Positions 7,869 through 15,386 of a stretch of 64,000 nt of DNA are shown here, in pieces (the stretch's first letter is position 1; every line of letters begins with the position of its first letter). This DNA is from Subsaximicrobium wynnwilliamsii. GTDB lineage: Bacteria; Bacteroidota; Bacteroidia; Flavobacteriales; Flavobacteriaceae. The stretch is from positions 1 through 64,000 of the forward strand of contig NZ_VORM01000022.1 in NCBI RefSeq assembly GCF_007997225.1. The letters run 5' to 3'. Made by a program: the position numbers and the translations under genes. The notes beneath the pieces are model-generated. The model searched no databases and was not told where the DNA came from. It was given only the letters and a program-made list of their open reading frames with translations.

Positions 7869-9061
7869 GCAAAACCTTAAAAATATATCTGGCACTTTTA
7901 TGCTTTTTGTTCATTGCGATCATAGCGGTTGAGTTTTCAGCACCAACACCAATCAATTGGCAAAAAACGTATAATGAGACCCAAAAAATACCCTACGGCA
8001 CCTTTGTTTACTTCAACGAATTAAATAGCTTATTCCCAGATAGTAAAGTGCAAGAAGTTAAAGTATCTCCTTACGAATATTTTGACGATTATTACAGTTG
8101 GGCAGATAGCTCTTATCTCACCACGGGCACCTACATTTCAATAGATGAAAACAACGGCATTGACGACACATCGGCACAGGAACTCTTGGATTTCGCCTCC
8201 CACGGAAACGATATTTTTATCTCCAGCAGTTACTTTCCACCCAAGTTTCAGGATTCGTTAAATTTTCATTTGCAAAACGGTTATGACTTCAAAGGCAAGG
8301 CGGAATTGAGCTTTACCAATCCCCGACTTAAAAGTGATTCTATTTCCGCGGAAAAAGGGTTGAGCAACATCTATTTTTCAGAAATCGATACACTGAAGAC
8401 TACCGTTTTGGGTTATCAAAAATTTGGCGATTCGTCTTATGTCAATTTTACGAGGACACCATGGGGCGAAGGTGCTATCATTTTACACGCGCAGCCCATT
8501 GTCTTCACGAATTATTACATGCTCAAAAAGAAAAATGCCAAGTATGCTGCGGGCGTCATGTCTTACCTAAGTGACGATACCATTTATTTTGACTCCAAAA
8601 GCAAGCTGGTTAATGTATTGGGCAATTCCCCTTTACGTTTTGTTCTCAATAACCCGCCACTGCGCTGGGCTTGGTACTTGGCCTTGATAAGCACCTTATT
8701 GTTCATGATCTTCAATGCGAAACGCAAACAGCGCATTGTAAGGGTTATAGAGCCCGTGAAAAACACCACGGTTGAATTCACTAAAACCATTGGCAATCTC
8801 TATTATGAGACCAAGGACCACGACAATCTTATAGAAAAGAAAATAACCTACTTTTTAGAGTATATTCGACGTGTGTATTTTCTGGACACCGAGTATTTGG
8901 ATGAGAAATTCATCAAGAATCTCGCCCAAAAATCAGGAAAAGAGTACATCGACGTAAAGAAATTGATTAACCAAATAGCCTATTTGAGAAGTAAGGCATC
9001 GTGCAACGAGGCTGATTTATTACGACTGAATAGCGCCATTGAACATTTTTACACCAAATAA
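7865..9061 (+). CDS. DUF4350 domain-containing membrane protein
   Basis: The product has 398 residues. An N-terminal membrane anchor (residues about 5-25) precedes a large extracytoplasmic region containing a DUF4350-like segment: QKIPYGTFVYFNELNSLFP, and LLDFASHGNDIFISSSYFPP. A second helix near residue 270 (LRWAWYLALISTLLFMIF) leads to a cytosolic tail with RKQRIVRVIEPVKNTTVEF. This is the usual layout of the DUF4350 member of MoxR clusters. Its start is coupled to the DUF4129 stop by ATGA. The MoxR gene follows after 4 bp. Confidence 0.85.
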   Translation: MSKTLKIYLALLCFLFIAIIAVEFSAPTPINWQKTYNETQKIPYGTFVYFNELNSLFPDSKVQEVKVSPYEYFDDYYSWADSSYLTTGTYISIDENNGIDDTSAQELLDFASHGNDIFISSSYFPPKFQDSLNFHLQNGYDFKGKAELSFTNPRLKSDSISAEKGLSNIYFSEIDTLKTTVLGYQKFGDSSYVNFTRTPWGEGAIILHAQPIVFTNYYMLKKKNAKYAAGVMSYLSDDTIYFDSKSKLVNVLGNSPLRFVLNNPPLRWAWYLALISTLLFMIFNAKRKQRIVRVIEPVKNTTVEFTKTIGNLYYETKDHDNLIEKKITYFLEYIRRVYFLDTEYLDEKFIKNLAQKSGKEYIDVKKLINQIAYLRSKASCNEADLLRLNSAIEHFYTK

Positions 9062-9065
9062 CACC

Positions 9066-10157
9066 ATGGAACATACAAACGACCCAGAACACGAAGACTT
9101 AAGGCCAAACGCTGCGGAAGAGCAATTGGAAGAAACCACATCCCAAACGCCAGAAGCCCCAAAGCCCGATACATCGGAAGCCTCAGACCTCAGTTTTGAG
9201 AACCGCATTGATTTAAACGAACTTTCTAAAGGCGTTGCGCTTATTAGAAATGAAATCAGCAAGGTCATCGTGGGCCAAAAAAGCATGATTGATATGCTTA
9301 TTGCTTCCATCCTCGCCAATGGGCATTCGCTTATTGAAGGCGTTCCTGGAGTGGCGAAAACCGTGTCGGCAAAGCTTTTGGCAAAATCCTTGGACATTGG
9401 CTTTAGCAGAATCCAATTCACACCAGATTTGATGCCGAGTGATATTTTGGGAACTTCAGTATTTAACATGAAAACCACCGAGTTTGAATTCAAGGAAGGC
9501 CCCATTTTCTCGAACATGATCCTTATCGACGAGATCAACAGGGCGCCCGCAAAAACGCAGGCCGCACTTTTTGAGGTCATGGAAGAACGCCAAATCACCA
9601 TCGATGGCAGTAGATACATGCTGGATTTACCATTTATAGTGCTGGCCACACAAAACCCGATTGAGCAGGAAGGCACCTATCGCTTACCAGAAGCCCAATT
9701 GGACCGTTTCCTGTTTAAGATTGATGTGGATTACCCAAATGTGGATGAGGAGGTTGAGATCCTTAACCGAGAACAGCATTTAAGAGGTAGCTCGAAGACC
9801 GCGCAAATCACGGCGCATTTGAGCAAGGAACAAATCAACCATTTTCAGGATTTGGTCACGCAAATCAAGGTCGAGTCCCATTTGATCAAATACATTGCCG
9901 ATATGATCGTGAACACGCGTAACAATCCGTTTTTGTATTTAGGGGCTTCCCCAAGAGCTTCTATTGCCATATTAAAAGCCAGCAAGGCCTTTGCCGCAAT
10001 GGATGGTCGTGATTTTGTGACACCAGAAGACATCAAGCGTTCTGCCGTGCCTGTATTGCAGCACAGAGTGATCGTAACTCCAGAGCGTGAAATGGAAGGC
10101 GTGACCACCAAACAAATCATCAAACAGATTATTGAAGCGGTGGAGATACCTCGTTGA
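9066..10157 (+). CDS. MoxR-family AAA+ ATPase
   Basis: The product has 363 residues from the ATG at 9066. A TTG start at 9039 is possible but less likely, as it would overlap the upstream gene by 23 bp. The acidic N-terminal tail (about 40 residues) is followed by the AAA+ core: Walker A GVPGVAKT at about 92-99, Walker B LIDEIN at about 153-158, ALFEVMEERQ, sensor 1 LATQNPIEQEGTYRLPEAQL and the arginine-finger region LDRFLFK. MoxR ATPases act as chaperone-like remodelers, usually with VWA or DUF58 partners. Here the partner is the DUF58 gene downstream. Confidence 0.95.
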   Translation: MEHTNDPEHEDLRPNAAEEQLEETTSQTPEAPKPDTSEASDLSFENRIDLNELSKGVALIRNEISKVIVGQKSMIDMLIASILANGHSLIEGVPGVAKTVSAKLLAKSLDIGFSRIQFTPDLMPSDILGTSVFNMKTTEFEFKEGPIFSNMILIDEINRAPAKTQAALFEVMEERQITIDGSRYMLDLPFIVLATQNPIEQEGTYRLPEAQLDRFLFKIDVDYPNVDEEVEILNREQHLRGSSKTAQITAHLSKEQINHFQDLVTQIKVESHLIKYIADMIVNTRNNPFLYLGASPRASIAILKASKAFAAMDGRDFVTPEDIKRSAVPVLQHRVIVTPEREMEGVTTKQIIKQIIEAVEIPR

Positions 10158-10352
10158 AGACCTCCCTAAGCCTCCCAAGGAGGGAACTGTTGTAGGATAC
10201 AATACGGATTTAAAAATTGAACTTTAAACTGAATTAAAACTTTAGGTTACATTATATAATTAATTATAAATCAAATATTTAATATTAATTATAAATTAAC
10301 CAATATGCACAACTTCTAACTTTTAATATCTAATATTTAACTTTTTTTATCC
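10158..10352. other. AT-rich spacer inside the MoxR-DUF58 cluster
   Basis: This is the only long gap in the operon. Just after the MoxR stop lies an inverted repeat, CCTCCCAAGGAGG (10171-10183), which may attenuate transcription. The rest is almost pure AT, which could hold a secondary promoter for the DUF58 gene. No open frame is supported. Confidence 0.5.
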
Positions 10353-11684
10353 GTGAAATTCATCAAACCGCTATACATCCAAAATCGATTTTTTTATGCT
10401 TGCATTGGCATCATGATTCTGTTTGTGCTGAGTTTTGTGTTTCCAAGATTGTTCAATATTGTGAAGCTGCTGCTATTGCTTTTGGCCACCTTAACCCTAT
10501 TGGACAGCATCATTCTTTTTTCTGCAAAACGCGGCGTTGTTGGCAGACGCCTCTTGCCCGAAAAATTCTCAAATGGGGATGAGAACCCAATTGAGTTAGC
10601 CATTTCCAATTATTACACCTTCAAGGTCTATGTAAAGATCATCGATGAGATTCCGGAGCAATTTCAAGTCCGTGATTTTGAGATTTTGCGTGATCTGGAG
10701 GCTTCTAGCACGTCTCAAATCGAATACAAATTGCGTCCCGTGGCACGCGGCGAATATCACTTTGGCACCCTAAATATTTATGTATCCTCGGTTTTTGGCT
10801 TGGTGGCCAGACGCTTCAAAACCGATACCGACGCCATGCTGCCCACCTACCCTAGTTTTATGCAATTGCGAAAATACAATTTGATGGCCATTAGCAATAA
10901 CCTGCATCAATATGGCATCAAAAAAATAAGAAAGATTGGCCATACCATGGAGTTTGAGCAAATCAAGGATTATGTGTTGGGCGATGATTTGAGAACCATT
11001 AACTGGAAGGCGACCGCCAAACGCAATCAACTCATGGTTAATCAATTTCAGGATGAGAAATCGCAACCCATCTACTCGGTCATTGATAAGGGTAGGATTA
11101 TGAAAATGCCATTTGACGGACTCACACTTTTAGATTATGCCATCAATGCGGCCTTGGTCATCTCCAATGTGGCATTGAAAAAGCACGATAAAGCGGGGAT
11201 CCTGGCCTTCTCAAAACGGGTGGAGAACATCGTTGTGGCAGAGCGTCGTGCCTCACAAATGAACCTCATCCTCGAAACCCTCTACAATGTCAATACCGAT
11301 TATTTCGAAAGTGATTTCAGCAGGCTCTATGCCGATGTGAAACGCAACATCAAACAGCGTTCACTCATGTTGTTGTACACCAACTTCGAAACTTTGGATG
11401 GTTTGCATAGGCAGATCCCTTATCTAAAGGGCATTGCGAAAAACCATTTGCTGGTGGTCATATTCTTTAAAAATACGGAGCTGGACAGTATCATCAATAA
11501 TAAATCTGAAACCGTACAACAAGCGTACGATAAGGTCATTGCTGAAAAATTTGCGTTTGAGAAACGTCTTATCGTGAACGAACTGCAGAAATTTGGCATC
11601 CAGTCCATTTTAACCACGCCCAAGGATCTTACCCTGGACACGATCAATAAATATTTGGAAATCAAAGCACGAGGTTTGCTATAA
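10353..11684 (+). CDS. DUF58 domain-containing protein
   Basis: The product has 443 residues. Two N-terminal membrane helices (about residues 10-55) are followed by a beta-rich region and the DUF58 signature: MEFEQIKDYVLGDDLRTINW, then KATAKRNQLMVNQF. The C-terminal part is VWA-like (IYSVIDKGR, then RSLMLLYTNFETLDG). DUF58 proteins are the standard partners of MoxR ATPases. The start is GTG at 10353 (MKFIKPLYIQNRFFY), with no earlier in-frame start. It ends the rightward cluster and converges with the DUF4870 gene. Confidence 0.92.
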   Translation: MKFIKPLYIQNRFFYACIGIMILFVLSFVFPRLFNIVKLLLLLLATLTLLDSIILFSAKRGVVGRRLLPEKFSNGDENPIELAISNYYTFKVYVKIIDEIPEQFQVRDFEILRDLEASSTSQIEYKLRPVARGEYHFGTLNIYVSSVFGLVARRFKTDTDAMLPTYPSFMQLRKYNLMAISNNLHQYGIKKIRKIGHTMEFEQIKDYVLGDDLRTINWKATAKRNQLMVNQFQDEKSQPIYSVIDKGRIMKMPFDGLTLLDYAINAALVISNVALKKHDKAGILAFSKRVENIVVAERRASQMNLILETLYNVNTDYFESDFSRLYADVKRNIKQRSLMLLYTNFETLDGLHRQIPYLKGIAKNHLLVVIFFKNTELDSIINNKSETVQQAYDKVIAEKFAFEKRLIVNELQKFGIQSILTTPKDLTLDTINKYLEIKARGLL

Positions 11685-11702
11685 ACCCTTCCGAAGCAAA
11701 AA

Positions 11703-11729
11703 AATGCCCCCCAAAAATGGAAAGGCATT
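11703..11729 (-). terminator. Hairpin between convergent genes
   Basis: AATGCC (11703-11708) pairs with GGCATT (11724-11729). On the minus strand the stem is followed directly by a run of T. It lies 20 bp beyond the stop of the leftward DUF4870 gene and 19 bp beyond the DUF58 stop, so it can serve as the DUF4870 terminator. Confidence 0.55.
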
Positions 11730-11748
11730 CTTTAAACGTTTAGCTCAT

Positions 11749-12084
11749 TTACTTCAAAAACGAAATGGTTAAAGGATAGGTTGGCAGCTCGCCGTTACTC
11801 GCCTTAATGGCATTGATGATGGGTAAAATGAGTGATAAAAGCCCCAATAGAATCAAGGCCGGAATGCCAATCAAAATAAAGATAAAAGGGATGCAAACTA
11901 TGCAATAGATAAGCATACTTATTTGGAAATTGATGATGCGTTTGCCTTGCTCATCCATTTGAAAAACAGTCTCCTTTTGAGTGACCCAAATGATCAAGGG
12001 CACGATCAAGCCTCCAAATCCAGTGATGAAGCTTAGTAATTGGCTCAAATGCGTCAATACGATCAATTGTTTGTCTTCTCTCAT
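11749..12084 (-). CDS. DUF4870 domain-containing (Tic20-like) membrane protein
   Basis: The product has 111 residues with three or four helices: LTHLSQLLSFITGFGGLIVP, then VPLIIWVTQKE and INFQISMLIYCIVCIPFIFI. This matches the DUF4870 family, small bacterial membrane proteins with distant similarity to Tic20. The function is unknown. It is convergent with the DUF58 gene and divergent from the DUF457 gene, so it appears monocistronic. Confidence 0.85.
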   Translation of the reverse strand: MREDKQLIVLTHLSQLLSFITGFGGLIVPLIIWVTQKETVFQMDEQGKRIINFQISMLIYCIVCIPFIFILIGIPALILLGLLSLILPIINAIKASNGELPTYPLTISFLK

Positions 12085-12228
12085 TATGTTTTAGTTGTGA
12101 TGGTTCACAAATAGGACGTTCGAGTGCCGCGATTGTTACAAAAGTAGGTAGCATTTAAAAAGACCTGTTTTCATTTTAAAGTACAATTTTCCTATTGTGT
12201 TTAAAACATCACGTATTTTTGCAAACTT

Positions 12229-13227
12229 ATGGATTCACTTACCCAAATCGTTTTAGGAGCCGCTGTTGGCGAGGCTGTTTTAGGCAGAAAAGTTGGCAAT
12301 AAAGCCATACTATACGGTGCCATTGCAGGCACAATCCCAGATTTGGACATCTTTGCCTCCTATTTTACAGATACCGTGAATGCCTTGGCCATACATCGTG
12401 GCTTTACACACTCCATTGTATTTTCATTGGTATTTGCTCCCATTTTTGGCTGGTTGGTGTCACGATACGAGACCTACAAAAGCTTTAAGGACTGGTCTTG
12501 GTTGTTTTTCTGGGCGTTTTTTACCCATCCTATTTTAGATGCACATACCACTTGGGGCACGCAATTGTTTTGGCCTTTGGATTTAAGACTGGCATTCAAG
12601 ACCATTTTTGTTGTAGATCCCCTCTACACCGTACCCTTTCTCATATTTCTAATCCTATGCATGTTTCAAAGGCGTGACTCCAAAAAACGGCGCCTTTATA
12701 ACAATTTGGGTTTGATCATCAGTTCAACCTATCTCGCCTTGACCTTTCTTTTAAAAGGATTGGCGTTTACCCAATTTGAAGCGGCATTGAAAGATCAAAA
12801 TATCGCTTATCGACAAATTGATACGAGACCATCGCCCCTAAATACCATTCTATGGAGTGCCAATGTGGAAACTGCAGACGCCTATTTGATAGGAAACTAC
12901 TCGTTTTTTGATAGCCAAGCCATCCGTTTTGAAAGCTATCCGAAAAATCGGGAACTATTGGGAGATTTAATCAAGCATCCTAAGGTGCAGCAAATGATAG
13001 GTATTTCTGAAGGCTGGTTTACCATCTCTCAAATTGAGGGTAAACTTTATTATAACGATCTGCGCTTCGGACTCTTAAGCCTTCAACCCGGTTCCCAAAA
13101 ATTTGTGTTTCGATATGAAATAAACCAAAATGATTCTGGAGAAGTCACATTTGAAGAAGCCCCTAAAAGCGGGCGTGACGGAAAACAATTAATCATTGAT
13201 TTATGGGCGCGTATCAAAGGAAACTAA
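12229..13227 (+). CDS. DUF457/YdjM-type membrane-bound metal-dependent hydrolase
   Basis: The product has 332 residues. The N-terminus carries the family signature: MDSLTQIVLGAAVGEAVLG, P37-D-L-D40, H56-R-G-F-T-H61, and H100-P-I-L-D104-A-H106. These are the probable metal ligands. Several membrane helices follow. The C-terminal 120 residues are soluble and beta-rich. The family is annotated as inner-membrane metal-dependent hydrolase, with substrate unknown. The gene stands alone and starts at an ATG preceded by an AT-rich leader. Confidence 0.88.
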   Translation: MDSLTQIVLGAAVGEAVLGRKVGNKAILYGAIAGTIPDLDIFASYFTDTVNALAIHRGFTHSIVFSLVFAPIFGWLVSRYETYKSFKDWSWLFFWAFFTHPILDAHTTWGTQLFWPLDLRLAFKTIFVVDPLYTVPFLIFLILCMFQRRDSKKRRLYNNLGLIISSTYLALTFLLKGLAFTQFEAALKDQNIAYRQIDTRPSPLNTILWSANVETADAYLIGNYSFFDSQAIRFESYPKNRELLGDLIKHPKVQQMIGISEGWFTISQIEGKLYYNDLRFGLLSLQPGSQKFVFRYEINQNDSGEVTFEEAPKSGRDGKQLIIDLWARIKGN

Positions 13228-13284
13228 TCACAAAGCCTTTTAATTACAGCAGTTTCAGGAAGCCAGACTTACCGATTGAAGCAT

Positions 13285-13443
13285 TCAATTACGCTGCTCG
13301 GCACTGTCCTCGTCTTCCTTTTTCTTCCCGCTCATCACAAAACTGATCAATATGCCCACAAGAACCAAACAGACAACCCCAAAAATGGCGATCATGATGA
13401 CCCCATTCGTCCAATTTTGCAATGCTATACTTTGAGCTACCAT
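13285..13443 (-). CDS. Small single-pass membrane protein
   Basis: The product is a 52-residue peptide from the ATG at 13443: one helix (VIMIAIFGVVCLVLVGILIS, about residues 14-34) and a charged tail (GKKKEDEDSAEQRN). The open frame extends to 13497, but the extra 18 codons are unlike a natural N-terminus. The hydrophobic core with a KKK stop-transfer signal and acidic C-terminus argues for a real protein. The function is unknown. It converges with the DUF457 gene. Confidence 0.6.
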   Translation of the reverse strand: MVAQSIALQNWTNGVIMIAIFGVVCLVLVGILISFVMSGKKKEDEDSAEQRN

Positions 13444-13556
13444 AATTATAGTGTTTAAATTTATTAGTGCTGTAAAACTAATAAAGCCACTAAGCAAAAA
13501 ATATGATTTTTGTCAGTTAGAGTTTTTAATTGAACCAATAGTGCCTAATTGGGTCA

Positions 13557-14144
13557 TCAAATCCTTTTACGCAAAGCGATAAAAAGCTCTTGACCCTTTC
13601 TGTTTTCTTCGGAATTGTAACAAGCCGACATCAAATCAATATGAAATAAGGGACTAAATAGTTCCAGGTAATCATTTTTATGACCTCCAAATGGTGGGTG
13701 ATCCACGTAAAGTTCGGCATCGAATAAAAGTCCGACTAATTTTCCCTTTGGCGCTAGTAACTGTAGCATCTTTTTGGCATAATCGTTTCTCAAATTTGGA
13801 TGTAACGCACAGAAAAAAGTTTGCTCTAAAATCAAGTCAAATTGGTCTTCCAGGTCAAAAAAGTTTTGCTGCAAAAGCTGATTTGATGGAAATGCTGGCA
13901 CACGCTTTTTAAAACGCTCTAAAGCGGTTTCAGATAGATCCACAACAAAAACCTGATTAAAGCCCTTAGCCCATAAATATTCCGCCTCGTATGCGTTGCC
14001 CGCGCCGGGAATCAAAATGCGAAGTGATGTATCTTCAAGTTGATCGATAAACGCTTTTAGAGGTGGCGAAACCGTTCCCAAATCCCAACCCATATTTTGG
14101 TTTTTATAGCGTTGGTCCCAGTAGTTTTCAGATAAGTCTTCCAT
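13557..14144 (-). CDS. TPMT-family SAM-dependent methyltransferase
   Basis: The product has 195 residues. The thiopurine methyltransferase-like pattern is clear: N-terminal YWDQRYKNQNMGWDLGTVSP, SAM-binding loop RILIPGAGNAYEAEYL, motif II FVVDLSETAL, then ILEQTFFCALHP. Length and motifs are normal for bacterial TPMT-like proteins, some of which methylate selenium, tellurium or halide/thiol substrates. The natural substrate here is unknown. It is monocistronic by position. Confidence 0.88.
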   Translation of the reverse strand: MEDLSENYWDQRYKNQNMGWDLGTVSPPLKAFIDQLEDTSLRILIPGAGNAYEAEYLWAKGFNQVFVVDLSETALERFKKRVPAFPSNQLLQQNFFDLEDQFDLILEQTFFCALHPNLRNDYAKKMLQLLAPKGKLVGLLFDAELYVDHPPFGGHKNDYLELFSPLFHIDLMSACYNSEENRKGQELFIALRKRI

Positions 14145-14519
14145 TAGTAATTGTTTCTAAACTTTTAAATTTTTAAAAATAAGGCTATTCCAAATTTATG
14201 AAACAGTGTTGTACAAGAAAAGACTCAAGACCCTACCTACCGCCAGGCAGGCAGGCGCTGCGCTTTAGGACCTAAGATATAAGACTAAAAAATTAGTTTG
14301 AAATTTAACTGCTTAGGACTTTATAACTGACTTAAAAGTAATATGAACTCTCGGAAAACAAACACATTCAGTTCTTGCTAAATACTAAGTAAATATATCT
14401 CGGAAAATGCCATTTATGAATATTAAAAGTTCATAATCTTCAGCTTATTTGTTAGCTATATTTGGTCTTTGTTCTTAGTTTTATGAGTCCCGATATCGGG
14501 ACGGTCTTAATTCTTTTTT
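14145..14519. repeat. Intergenic region with repeat fragments and a REP-like palindrome
   Basis: There is no gene. At about 14228-14257 is a CCTACC/GGCAGG-rich inverted repeat (CCGCCAGGCAGGCAGG), a kind of intergenic sequence often seen in Flavobacteriia. At 14487-14502 is the perfect palindrome GTCCCGATATCGGGAC, followed by GGTCTT. It is one of three related palindromes in the window (also 19485-19504 and 56656-56671). It lies just beyond the stop of the PdeM gene. Confidence 0.65.
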
Positions 14520-15164
14520 CTAAAATTCGAAAAACGAGGTTTCCGTAAAGGCATAAAATTGTTTGCCTTTTTTGGCTCTACTCATCGCCAAACCCGTGAA
14601 TTCACTAAAGGCTGGCAAAATCAATTGGGTTGCAGAAACCTCATAGCAGGGCAATTTGATTTGTGGTCGTCCTTTTTGCTTGATGCGCACTCCTGGATGC
14701 AAATGCCCCGAAATGGAAAATTGCCGACTGGCTTTTGGCTCGTGTATGAATTGAAACGGAGGCATGAGCAACTCTTTTTGGCAACAGGAAATTTGATATG
14801 CTTCGTAAATATCATCCTTCAATCGGTCGTGATTGCCTTTGATCAATATGATCTCCAAATCTAAATTTTGATTGCGCCAATGCTTAAAATCAGCCATATC
14901 GGTATTGACTTCGGCATGGAACAAATCGCCAACCACGATGAGCTTTTTTGCTTGATAATGAGAAACTAAAAATTCCAAACGCTGCAAATCTTTCTGTTGA
15001 ACCTTTGCCGAAATCGGAATCCCATGCCGTCTGAAATGTGCCGACTTCCCAATGTGTAAATCAGATGCGACCAGCGCCTGCTCCTTTTCCCAATACATGG
15101 CACGTAAGCTGGTAAGCGCTAAGACCTCGCCTTCTATGGTAATCTGCTCTTCTACTAGATTCAT
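14520..15164 (-). CDS. pdeM: Ligase-associated DNA damage response endonuclease PdeM
   Basis: The product has 214 residues and is a calcineurin-like metallophosphoesterase. Metal-binding motifs in order are SDLHIGK (about residues 34-40), GDLFHAE, KGNHDRL and SGHLHPG. The family belongs to the conserved Lhr-ligase-PdeM-MBL DNA repair set found in many bacteria. This identification rests as much on its neighbours (helicase, ligase and exonuclease on the same strand upstream) as on the motifs. It is separated from the helicase gene by 222 bp holding short repeat-like sequence. Confidence 0.9.
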   Translation of the reverse strand: MNLVEEQITIEGEVLALTSLRAMYWEKEQALVASDLHIGKSAHFRRHGIPISAKVQQKDLQRLEFLVSHYQAKKLIVVGDLFHAEVNTDMADFKHWRNQNLDLEIILIKGNHDRLKDDIYEAYQISCCQKELLMPPFQFIHEPKASRQFSISGHLHPGVRIKQKGRPQIKLPCYEVSATQLILPAFSEFTGLAMSRAKKGKQFYAFTETSFFEF

Positions 15165-15386
15165 TCGTTAAAATTAAGTTGAAACTATGTACTTCAGTGT
15201 ATCTCGCTTTAGCTTTTAAAAAGTTTTGCCACGAATTTCACTAACCAGTCTTGTCCGGTAGGCTGGTTTTCACAAATCCCCTCGTTCCCTGAAAATGCGT
15301 GCGTGAATTATTTACTATAGATTTCACAAATTCAACAGACTTTCAGTCCGTTTCAAGAAACCTATAACACTTTAATCAATAATGTA

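Noticed and set aside
9039-9065. TTG start for the MoxR gene
   Set aside because: The ATG at 9066 follows the upstream stop by 4 bp, fits the operon spacing and loses no conserved sequence.
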